A stretch of 7,455 nt of DNA from Marmoricola sp. (GTDB lineage Bacteria > Actinomycetota > Actinomycetes > Propionibacteriales > Nocardioidaceae), in NCBI GenBank assembly GCA_030151765.1, contig JASLCW010000190.1:1-7455 (forward strand). The letters run 5' to 3'. Numbering within the stretch: position 1 is the stretch's first letter; every line of letters starts with the position of its first letter. Of this stretch, positions 1 through 5,493 are shown one piece after another. Under the pieces are notes generated by a model, which had not been told where the DNA came from, searched no databases, and saw only the letters and a program-made list of their open reading frames with translations. A program made the position numbers and the translations under genes.

Positions 1-870
1 CTTGTGACCGTTGACGGAGACGACGACCTTCTTGATGGTCTTGGCCTTCTTCTTGTTGCCGGTCAGCATGAGGGCTGCGTTGTGAGCGCTGCAGTCGCGG
101 GCGGAGGGGTAGGCGACGTACGGCTTCGCGGTGCCTGACGGGCCGGCGTCGCGCGCGCCCGCCGGAGTGAAGGAGACCTTCGCCGCGCTTGAGAACGTGG
201 TCGATCCGGCCCTGGACGGGTCGGTGTCGCCTTCGAAGTAGAGGTTGTAGCTGCCTGCGGGCAGGTAGGCACGCTGGCTCATGTCGCCGGCGACCGCAAA
301 GGCCCGCAACTCGATGTAGTGAGAGTCGCTGCCGTCGTTCGCCTCGACCTCGATTTCGCCGTAGCCGAAGCCACGAAGGGAGAGGTGGGCATCGACCCAC
401 ATCGGCTTGGTGAGCTTGAGGTCGGTGGCCACGTCGGTTTCGGTGTAGCCGCCGACGGCGCACTGGGACGGTGTCTTCTGCCGGTTGATCGAGGTGCTGC
501 CCTGATAGGTCACTTTGACGACGCTCGGGTCGCCTCCCTGTGACGTGAGCGATGCGGTCGCCTGGTTCATCATCGCCACCTGGGTGACGTCGGCAGCGTC
601 GGCGCTGTTGGTGACGGTGGTGACATAGGAGTGCCCGTAGCTGTGTGTCGCACCGTCGGCCGGCAAAACGCCCTGAGCGGGGGCATTCGCCAGAGCCCCG
701 AGATTGCAGGTACCGCCGTTCAGGCTGGCAGGCATCACACTGCGGTAGGGCGTGAAGCGCATGTTCGTGTACGGCGCGTCCGCGTCCGCGGTGGGGGCGA
801 GCAGTGTTCCGGCTACGGCGAGAGTGATCGCCAGCAGCGATCCGGACGTGAGACTGGTGCGTCTAGGCAT
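1..870 (-). CDS. Secreted protein, paralogue of its upstream neighbour (C-terminus cut off by window edge)
   Basis: The reading frame stays open from ATG at 870 to the left edge, giving 290 residues; the C-terminus is missing. Residues 1-30 form a Sec-type signal peptide: basic MPRR, a hydrophobic stretch SLLAITLAVAGTLLAP, and a likely cleavage after ADA. The mature part is rich in Ser, Thr, Gly and Ala with no catalytic motif I recognise. It ends in a basic segment (KKKAKTIKKVVVSVNGHK) matching the C-terminal domain of the gene at 930-1943, and the signal peptides also match (RTSL..GSLLAI). By that alignment about 50 residues lie outside the window. The start is fixed by the paralogue alignment and signal peptide, since there is no clear Shine-Dalgarno. 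The 59-base gap to the upstream gene shows no convincing terminator, so the two are probably one transcript. Function is unknown; an extracellular or surface role is inferred. Confidence 0.85.
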   Translation of the reverse strand, partial: MPRRTSLTSGSLLAITLAVAGTLLAPTADADAPYTNMRFTPYRSVMPASLNGGTCNLGALANAPAQGVLPADGATHSYGHSYVTTVTNSADAADVTQVAMMNQATASLTSQGGDPSVVKVTYQGSTSINRQKTPSQCAVGGYTETDVATDLKLTKPMWVDAHLSLRGFGYGEIEVEANDGSDSHYIELRAFAVAGDMSQRAYLPAGSYNLYFEGDTDPSRAGSTTFSSAAKVSFTPAGARDAGPSGTAKPYVAYPSARDCSAHNAALMLTGNKKKAKTIKKVVVSVNGHK

Positions 871-929
871 GGCCGCGACGCTACGGGCGGGGCAGCCACC
901 TGGAATCAGCGAAAACCGTGCACATTGGC

Positions 930-1943
930 TCAGTTGCAGGCGCGATAGCTCGCGCCGACCGTTCGGGTCTTGCGCACCTTCCCGTGGTGCTTCTTCTGGA
1001 CCGTCGTGACGGTCGCCCGGACTGTGGCCGGGCTGCCGTCGGCGAGGCCGAGGAGAAGAGCCTTGCCGCGGAAGCTCGAGCGGATGGTCCTGACCCTGTG
1101 GCCGTTGACGGTGATCACGATCTTCTTGATCGTCTTCGCCCGGGACCTGTTCGAGGTCACCTTCGCGGCGAGGTTGTGGTGGCCACAGTCCCGGGCCGAC
1201 CCGAGTGCGACGTACGGCTTCGCCTTGCCGGACGGGCCGGAGGTCCTGCTGCCGGGAGCGGTGAAGCGGGCCGTCATCGCGCCCGAATGGCTCAGCGGAC
1301 CCTGCGGCGCCTGGTAGTTGAAGCTTCCGGTCATGTAGCCCGTGTAGCTGCCGGCCGGGAGATAGGTGCGCCCGGAGTTCTGGACGCTGGTCCCGTCGTT
1401 GTAGAGGTCGACCAGCACCGACTGGTCGGTGCTGTTGATGACGACCTCCGTCGAGATCCGGCCGCGGCCGGTGACGGCGATGTCCACCCACCGCGGCTGG
1501 CTCAGCGCGAAGGTGAAGTTCATCGTCGTGGAGATGCCGCCGCCCGGCGTGCAGGAGGAATTGCTCGGCCGGGTGATCGTGACCTTGCCGGTGTAGGCCA
1601 TCGAGATCGCCGACGGGTTGCCGCCCGCAGCGGCGAGCGATCCGGTAACCCGCTGCGCGGCGGTCACCTTGGTCGAGTCGGCCGTGTTGGAGCTCGGATG
1701 CGCCTCGCCGGTGTAGCTGGGACTGATCGTGTGGCTCTTCCCGTCGGTCGCGACCGGTGTCTCCGGCGGCAGCGGCGGCGTGGGGGTGCCGTCGCATGCT
1801 CCGCGGAGGAACCACGGCGCCACGTGCCACGTCGCGCTGCCGTACGGCGATGCCGCCGTGGCGGCGGGCGCGACCACAGTGCCGGACGATCCGAGTGCGA
1901 TCGCCAGGAGCGATCCGAGGACAAGGCTGGTCCGTGTGGACAT
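930..1943 (-). CDS. Secreted protein with C-terminal basic Ig-like domain, unknown function
   Basis: Encodes 337 residues. ATG 1943 is chosen because a strong purine-rich ribosome binding site precedes it and a clean signal peptide follows (MSTRTSL, hydrophobic SLLAIALGSSGTVVAP, likely cleavage after ATA near residue 31). The open frame extends further upstream, but that part is Arg-rich and unlike a real N-terminus. Residues about 32-245 are a Ser/Thr/Gly-rich region, probably beta-sandwich, with YLPAGSY near the middle of the chain; the neighbour at 1-870 shares this motif. Residues about 248-337 form a basic domain starting near AKPYVALGSARDC, with TIKKIVITVNGHRVRTI and ending YRACN. The cysteines in ARDC and in the final RACN could form a disulfide. 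A basic C-terminal beta domain ending in Arg-x-Cys is, from memory, common in secreted actinobacterial proteins of unknown role. It is probably first in a two-gene minus-strand unit and divergent from the oxidoreductase. Confidence 0.88.
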   Translation of the reverse strand: MSTRTSLVLGSLLAIALGSSGTVVAPAATAASPYGSATWHVAPWFLRGACDGTPTPPLPPETPVATDGKSHTISPSYTGEAHPSSNTADSTKVTAAQRVTGSLAAAGGNPSAISMAYTGKVTITRPSNSSCTPGGGISTTMNFTFALSQPRWVDIAVTGRGRISTEVVINSTDQSVLVDLYNDGTSVQNSGRTYLPAGSYTGYMTGSFNYQAPQGPLSHSGAMTARFTAPGSRTSGPSGKAKPYVALGSARDCGHHNLAAKVTSNRSRAKTIKKIVITVNGHRVRTIRSSFRGKALLLGLADGSPATVRATVTTVQKKHHGKVRKTRTVGASYRACN

Positions 1944-1952
1944 GAAAAGGGA

Positions 1953-1960
1953 CTCCCTCC
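1953..1960 (-). promoter_or_regulatory. Ribosome binding site of the secreted protein at 930-1943
   Basis: Read on the minus strand, this is GGAGGGAG, followed by nine bases and then ATG at 1943. It is the best Shine-Dalgarno match in the left half of the window. It decides the start of this gene against longer upstream extensions of the same frame. Confidence 0.8.
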
Positions 1961-1984
1961 GCCGGCCACCCCGAGTGGGCCGGC
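1961..1984. repeat. Inverted repeat, 7-bp arms, in the divergent control region
   Basis: GCCGGCC (1961-1967) and GGCCGGC (1978-1984) are perfect inverted arms around a ten-base spacer. The repeat abuts the ribosome binding site of the minus-strand gene, so it could be a protein-binding operator or a leader hairpin. No T-run follows on either strand, so it does not look like an intrinsic terminator. Short GC-rich arms arise by chance in such DNA, so function is a guess. Confidence 0.5.
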
Positions 1985-1993
1985 AATTCCGTG

Positions 1994-2011
1994 CCCGAGT
2001 CTGCCCTCGGG
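1994..2011. repeat. Inverted repeat, 6-bp arms, before the oxidoreductase
   Basis: CCCGAG (1994-1999) and CTCGGG (2006-2011) are perfect inverted arms around a six-base spacer. It lies ten bases after the other inverted repeat. If the oxidoreductase begins at GTG 2042 it is non-coding and could form a leader hairpin or operator. If the gene begins at GTG 1991 it lies within the first codons. Confidence 0.4.
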
Positions 2012-2041
2012 AGGATCGCGACGCAATGGAACAATGTGCGC

Positions 2042-4771
2042 GTGCCCACCGATCTCGCCGCCGCCTTGGTCCGCGCCGGCGTCGCCGATGTCGACGACTC
2101 GGCGCTGGCACAGTCGCTCTACTCCAGCGATGCCTCGATCTATCGGATCCCGCCCCGGGTGGTCGTCCGGCCGCGGTCGGCCGAGGAGATCGCAGCGACG
2201 CTCACGATCGGCCGCGAGTACGGTGTACCGCTGACGATGCGCGGCGCCGGAACCTCCATCGCCGGCAATGCCATCGGTCCGGGCATCGTTCTGGACACCA
2301 GCAAGTATCTGAACAAGGTGCGCTCGATCGACGCGGATGCCCGCACCGCCGTCGTCGAACCCGGCGTGGTCCACGCACGCCTTCAGGCGAAGGCGACCCC
2401 GCTCGGCCTGCGCTTCGGGCCCGATCCGTCGACGCACACCCGTTGCACCATCGGCGGCATGATCGGCAACAACGCCTGCGGTTCGCGGGCGCTCGGCTAT
2501 GGCCGCACGGTCGACAACGTCGAGGCCCTGACCGTGCTGCTCGCCGACGGCACGAAGGTGACCACGTCGTCCGCGCTCGACGGGCTCGTGGATCAGCACC
2601 TCGGCCTGATCCGCACCGAGTTCGGCCGCTTCGGCCGCCAGGTCAGCGGCTATTCCTTCGAGCACCTCCTGCCGGAGAAGGGCCGCCGCTTCGATCGCTT
2701 CCTCGTCGGCAGCGAGGGCACCCTGGGCATCGTCCTCGATGCCACGGTGAGACTCGTCGAGGATGCACCCTTCCGGGCACTGGCGGTGCTCGGCTATCCG
2801 TCGATGGCCGATGCGGCGGACGCCGTACCCGTGGTGCTCGCGCACGATCTCGTCGCCTGCGAAGGGCTCGACGCGCGCATCGCCGATCTGGTGAAGGGCC
2901 GCCCGGGCCTGCCCGAGGGGCGCGGCTGGCTCTTCGCCGAGGTGACGGGTGCGACCGCGGCGGAGGCTCGCGAGCGGGCCGAGGCCGTCGCGGCGACGGC
3001 GGGCGTGGGCCACCAGATCGTCACCGATCCCTCGGCGCAGGCGGCTCTCTGGCGGATCCGCGAGGACGGCGCCGGCCTCGCGGCCCGTTCGCTCAGTCGT
3101 CAGGCACAGGCCGGTTGGGAGGACGCGGCGGTTCCTCCGGAGCGCCTCGGCGCCTACCTGCGCGACTTCGACCGGCTGCTGCAGCAGCACGGCCTCGACG
3201 GTGCTCCCTACGGACACTTCGGCGACGGCTGCGTGCACGTACGCATCGACTTCCGGCTCGACGACGAGAGCGGCCGCGCCGGCTATCGCCGCTTCGTCGA
3301 GGAGGCCGCCGATCTCGTTGCCTCGTACGGCGGCTCGATGTCGGGTGAGCACGGCGACGGTCGGGCCCGCTCCGAACTGCTCGGCCGGATGTACTCGCCG
3401 GAGGCCATCGAGCTGATGGCCGCCGCGAAGCACCTGCTCGACCCCGACAACATCCTCAACCCCGGCGTACTCGTCGATCCGGATCCGCTGGACGCCGCCG
3501 TGCGGCTGGCCGCGGCGCGGCGTGCCGAACGCCCCTTCCTGCGGCTCACCCATGACGCCGGCTCCTTCGCCGACGCGGTCCACCGTTGCACGGGTGTGGG
3601 CAAGTGCCGCGCGGACAACACGGGCAGTGGTGGCGTGATGTGCCCGTCGTACACCGCCAGTCACGACGAGAAGGACTCCACGCGCGGTCGCGCGCGCGTG
3701 CTGCAGGACGTCGTCAACGGTGTCCTCTCGTACGACGACGACGCGGTCGCCGAGGCCCTCGACCTGTGCCTCTCCTGCAAGGGCTGCGCCCACGACTGCC
3801 CCACGGGCATCGACATGGCCACCTACAAGTCCGAGGTATTGCACCAGAAGTACCGGCGTCGCCTCCGGCCGCGCAGTCACTACGCCCTCGGCAAGCTGCC
3901 GATGTGGGCACGGCTCACCCCGCCGAAACTGGCCAATGCGGCCCTGCGCAGCAAGACGATCGCGCGCATGGCGAAGGCGGCCGCCGGTGTCGACCAGCGC
4001 CGCAGCCTGCCCACCTTCTCTGCTCGCCGCTTCCGGACGTCATACGAAGTGGCTCCCATGGGAACCACTTCGTATGACGTCTGGGTGTGGGCCGACTCCT
4101 TCACCGATGCCTTCGCGGTCGACACCGGCCACGCGGCCGTGCGTCTCCTTGAATCGGCCGGTCTCCGGGTCGGCGTCATCACCGAACGCGCGTGCTGTGG
4201 GCTGACCTGGATCACCACGGGTCAGCTCGACGCGGCCCGTCGCATCGTCGCGCGCACCGTCGAGACGCTGCACCCGTACGTCGCCAGCGGTGTCCCTGTC
4301 GTCGGTCTGGAGCCGAGTTGCCTCGCGGCGCTGCGGGAAGACGCCGTGCAGCTTGTCGATGGTGCGCGAGCAGCTGAGGTGGCTGCGGGGATGCGTACGC
4401 TCGCTGAGTTCCTTGCCGAGCTCGACGGCTGGGCGCCGCCCGATCTCACCGGTACGACGATCATCGCGCAGCCGCATTGCCATCACAGCTCCGTGCTCGG
4501 CTGGCAGGCCGACGCCGCCCTCCTCGCGCGCACCGGCGCGACCGTCGAGCGGATGGGTGGCTGCTGCGGCCTCGCCGGCAACTTCGGTGTGGAGAAGGGG
4601 CACTACGAGACCAGCGTCGCGGTCGCGGAACACCAGCTGCTCCCCGCCGTACGTGCGAATCCGGAGGCGGTCGTGCTCGCCGACGGCTTCTCCTGCAAGA
4701 CCCAGCTCGACGATCTCGCCGGCGTACGGGCCGTGCATCTGGCGGAACTGCTCGGCGGCCTCGATGGCTGA
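2042..4771 (+). CDS. FAD-linked D-2-hydroxyacid dehydrogenase fused to Fe-S and CCG domains
   Basis: Encodes 909 residues from GTG 2042. GTG 1991 (17 residues longer) and GTG 2036 are also in frame; none has a good Shine-Dalgarno. I chose 2042 because PTDLAAALVRAGV looks like the normal family N-terminus and it leaves room for divergent promoters. Residues about 25-230 are the FAD-binding domain (RGAGTSIAGN 67-76, GGMIGNNACGS 138-148). Residues about 240-490 are the FAD-oxidase C-terminal domain, with GHFGDGCVH 391-399 and SGEHGDG 434-440, where family members bind metal. A ferredoxin-like domain has Cys 516, 522 and 534, then CLSCKGCAHDCP with Cys 576, 579, 582 and 586. The CCG domain has CCG at 718 and 841, Cys 760 and Cys 813. 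This GlcD plus GlpC-like fusion resembles E. coli YdiJ (about 1018 residues). Likely role: oxidising a D-2-hydroxyacid such as lactate or 2-hydroxyglutarate, electrons leaving via Fe-S; the substrate is not determined. A palindrome interrupts the linker at residues 665-680. Confidence 0.93.
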   Translation: MPTDLAAALVRAGVADVDDSALAQSLYSSDASIYRIPPRVVVRPRSAEEIAATLTIGREYGVPLTMRGAGTSIAGNAIGPGIVLDTSKYLNKVRSIDADARTAVVEPGVVHARLQAKATPLGLRFGPDPSTHTRCTIGGMIGNNACGSRALGYGRTVDNVEALTVLLADGTKVTTSSALDGLVDQHLGLIRTEFGRFGRQVSGYSFEHLLPEKGRRFDRFLVGSEGTLGIVLDATVRLVEDAPFRALAVLGYPSMADAADAVPVVLAHDLVACEGLDARIADLVKGRPGLPEGRGWLFAEVTGATAAEARERAEAVAATAGVGHQIVTDPSAQAALWRIREDGAGLAARSLSRQAQAGWEDAAVPPERLGAYLRDFDRLLQQHGLDGAPYGHFGDGCVHVRIDFRLDDESGRAGYRRFVEEAADLVASYGGSMSGEHGDGRARSELLGRMYSPEAIELMAAAKHLLDPDNILNPGVLVDPDPLDAAVRLAAARRAERPFLRLTHDAGSFADAVHRCTGVGKCRADNTGSGGVMCPSYTASHDEKDSTRGRARVLQDVVNGVLSYDDDAVAEALDLCLSCKGCAHDCPTGIDMATYKSEVLHQKYRRRLRPRSHYALGKLPMWARLTPPKLANAALRSKTIARMAKAAAGVDQRRSLPTFSARRFRTSYEVAPMGTTSYDVWVWADSFTDAFAVDTGHAAVRLLESAGLRVGVITERACCGLTWITTGQLDAARRIVARTVETLHPYVASGVPVVGLEPSCLAALREDAVQLVDGARAAEVAAGMRTLAEFLAELDGWAPPDLTGTTIIAQPHCHHSSVLGWQADAALLARTGATVERMGGCCGLAGNFGVEKGHYETSVAVAEHQLLPAVRANPEAVVLADGFSCKTQLDDLAGVRAVHLAELLGGLDG
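4033..4084. repeat. Near-perfect long palindrome inside the oxidoreductase gene
   Basis: The arms at 4036-4052 and 4065-4081 are 17 bases each and exactly complementary (left arm GACGTCATACGAAGTGG). Inside them is one mismatched pair (C 4053, A 4064), then the perfect ten-base palindrome TCCCATGGGA (4054-4063). Outward, 4035/4082 is G-T and 4033-4034 pair with 4083-4084, giving 52 bases in all. The arms are about 53% GC in a much richer gene. In the gene's frame it encodes R-TSYEVAPMGTTSYDV (residues 665-680), using codons rare nearby (TCA, GAA, ACT, TAT). It falls in the linker between the Fe-S and CCG domains and keeps the frame open. As RNA it would make a very stable hairpin. The palindrome itself is certain; that it is an inserted element is inference. 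Confidence 0.95.
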
Positions 4772-5408
4772 GCGCCCACGGCTGCCCGGTCTGCTCTTCG
4801 ACAGCCTCGAGGAAGGGGAGGAGAACGACTTCGTCATCACCCGAGCGCACGACGGCGTCGCCTTCGCCGATCTCGACCTGAGCGGCGACCGGCTCGCCGA
4901 TCGCGATCTCCTCGAGTGCACGGTGACGGGTGCCCGCCTTGACGACGCCGACCTGCGCGGCAGTCGGCTACGGGAGACCCGGCTGGAACGGTGCGAGGCG
5001 ACCACGCTCGGTCTGAGCCGCACCGAACTGCGTGAGGTCGAGATCGCGAACTGCCGCTTCGGGGCTCTCGAGATGTACGACGCGCGCGCCCGCGTCGTGC
5101 ACTTCGCGGACTGCCGACTCGGCTACGTGAACCTCCGAGGCGCGGAACTCGTCGACATCAGCTTCACGAACTGCGCCATCACCGATCTCGATCTCGGCGG
5201 CGCCACGGTGAGCCGGTTGGCGCTGGGGGAGTCGAAGGTCGACAACCTGCTGCTCACCGGGGCCAAGCTGGGCGATGTCGATCTCCGCGGCGCGACCCTG
5301 CACGAGATCACCGGTCTGGAGAATCTCCGCGGTGCCACGGTCTCGCCCGACCAGCTCCACGAGCTGGCGCCGCTGCTGGCGTCGTACCTCGGTATCGAGA
5401 TCGCCTGA
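4764..5408 (+). CDS. Pentapeptide-repeat protein
   Basis: Encodes 214 residues from ATG 4764, which overlaps the oxidoreductase stop by eight bases (ATGGCTGA), so translation is probably coupled; there is no strong Shine-Dalgarno. After an acidic N-terminus (residues 1-31), residues 32-181 keep an unbroken five-residue register. The central position is Leu, Val, Ile, Phe, Met or Ala at every fifth residue from 34 to 179, about 30 pentapeptides or 7.5 coils of a right-handed quadrilateral beta-helix. The position two residues earlier is mostly Ala, Cys, Ser, Val or Leu. All five cysteines (52, 77, 97, 117, 137) occupy it. Residues about 194-211 (SPDQLHELAPLLASYLGI) look like a C-terminal helix that could cap or dimerise. 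No signal peptide or membrane segment is seen, so it is probably cytoplasmic. The fold resembles Qnr and MfpA, DNA-mimicking gyrase binders, but nothing here shows that activity. Confidence 0.9.
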   Translation: MAERPRLPGLLFDSLEEGEENDFVITRAHDGVAFADLDLSGDRLADRDLLECTVTGARLDDADLRGSRLRETRLERCEATTLGLSRTELREVEIANCRFGALEMYDARARVVHFADCRLGYVNLRGAELVDISFTNCAITDLDLGGATVSRLALGESKVDNLLLTGAKLGDVDLRGATLHEITGLENLRGATVSPDQLHELAPLLASYLGIEIA

Positions 5409-5493
5409 CCGAGCAAACCTCAGGGTGGCTCCCTGATGTCTCGCCCGCCCGGCGACCTCAGGATGGCCGTGACAGACATCTGAGGAGGGGCTC
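5409..5493 (+). promoter_or_regulatory. Structured leader or intergenic region before the large secreted protein
   Basis: This gap holds several nested complementary segments. TCAGGG/CCCTGA (5420-5425 with 5431-5436) make a six-pair hairpin with a five-base loop. GATGTCT (5435-5441) pairs with AGACATC (5474-5480). ACCTCAGG occurs twice (5417-5424 and 5455-5462), and CCTCAG in each copy is complementary to CTGAGG at 5480-5485, which overlaps the downstream ribosome binding site. The structures exclude one another, so a translational switch is conceivable. No T-run follows the first hairpin, so it is a poor intrinsic terminator, and I see no convincing promoter hexamers. Confidence 0.4.
5482..5488 (+). 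promoter_or_regulatory. Ribosome binding site of the large secreted protein
   Basis: GAGGAGG is a near-ideal Shine-Dalgarno sequence five bases before GTG 5494. It fixes this GTG as the start, in front of a typical signal peptide. Its left part overlaps a segment complementary to two upstream CCTCAG copies, so access could depend on RNA folding. Confidence 0.85.

Larger units (their letters stand above)
1944..2041. promoter_or_regulatory. Divergent control region between the secreted-protein unit and the oxidoreductase
   Basis: These 98 bases separate the minus-strand ATG at 1943 from the preferred plus-strand GTG at 2042, so promoters for both transcripts should lie here or just inside the genes. 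I see no convincing -35/-10 pair on either strand. AACAAT at 2030-2035 sits six bases before GTG 2042 and could be a weak -10 for a leaderless oxidoreductase message, but no -35 supports it. Two inverted repeats, annotated separately, occupy much of the region. If the oxidoreductase really starts at GTG 1991, the true gap is only 47 bases. Confidence 0.55.

Noticed and set aside
871..929. Terminator or promoter between the two secreted paralogues
   Set aside because: The 59 bases show no convincing hairpin with T-run and no clear promoter hexamers; co-transcription is the simplest reading.
2009..2028. GGGAGGA followed ten bases later by ATG 2026, resembling a good translation start
   Set aside because: That ATG is out of frame with the oxidoreductase and opens an Arg-rich shadow frame. 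The match is probably chance, although it might weakly compete for ribosomes.
918..3348. Long plus-strand open frames at 918-2234 and 1729-3348
   Set aside because: Both are Arg-rich shadow frames crossing the minus-strand secreted protein and the oxidoreductase; neither shows domain motifs or a signal peptide.
1664..3880. A 738-codon open frame on the minus strand opposite the oxidoreductase
   Set aside because: Its product is Arg/Ala/Gly/Val/Glu-rich without recognisable motifs, typical of the antisense shadow of a high-GC gene. The plus-strand frame has clear FAD, Fe-S and CCG motifs throughout.
4036..4081. Resemblance of the palindrome arms to a loxP site
   Set aside because: The nine bases ACTTCGTAT are shared with loxP arms, but the arms are in the opposite order, the spacer differs and the rest does not match. 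There is no recombinase gene in the window, so I treat it as coincidence.
4764..5408. Calling the pentapeptide-repeat protein a quinolone-resistance Qnr or MfpA protein
   Set aside because: The fold and length are similar, but pentapeptide proteins are diverse, and the specific loops and motifs needed for gyrase protection cannot be confirmed by reading.
5420..5436. Possible intrinsic terminator after the pentapeptide-repeat gene
   Set aside because: The six-pair hairpin has no following T-run and is weak for a high-GC genome. It is kept only as part of the structured intergenic region.
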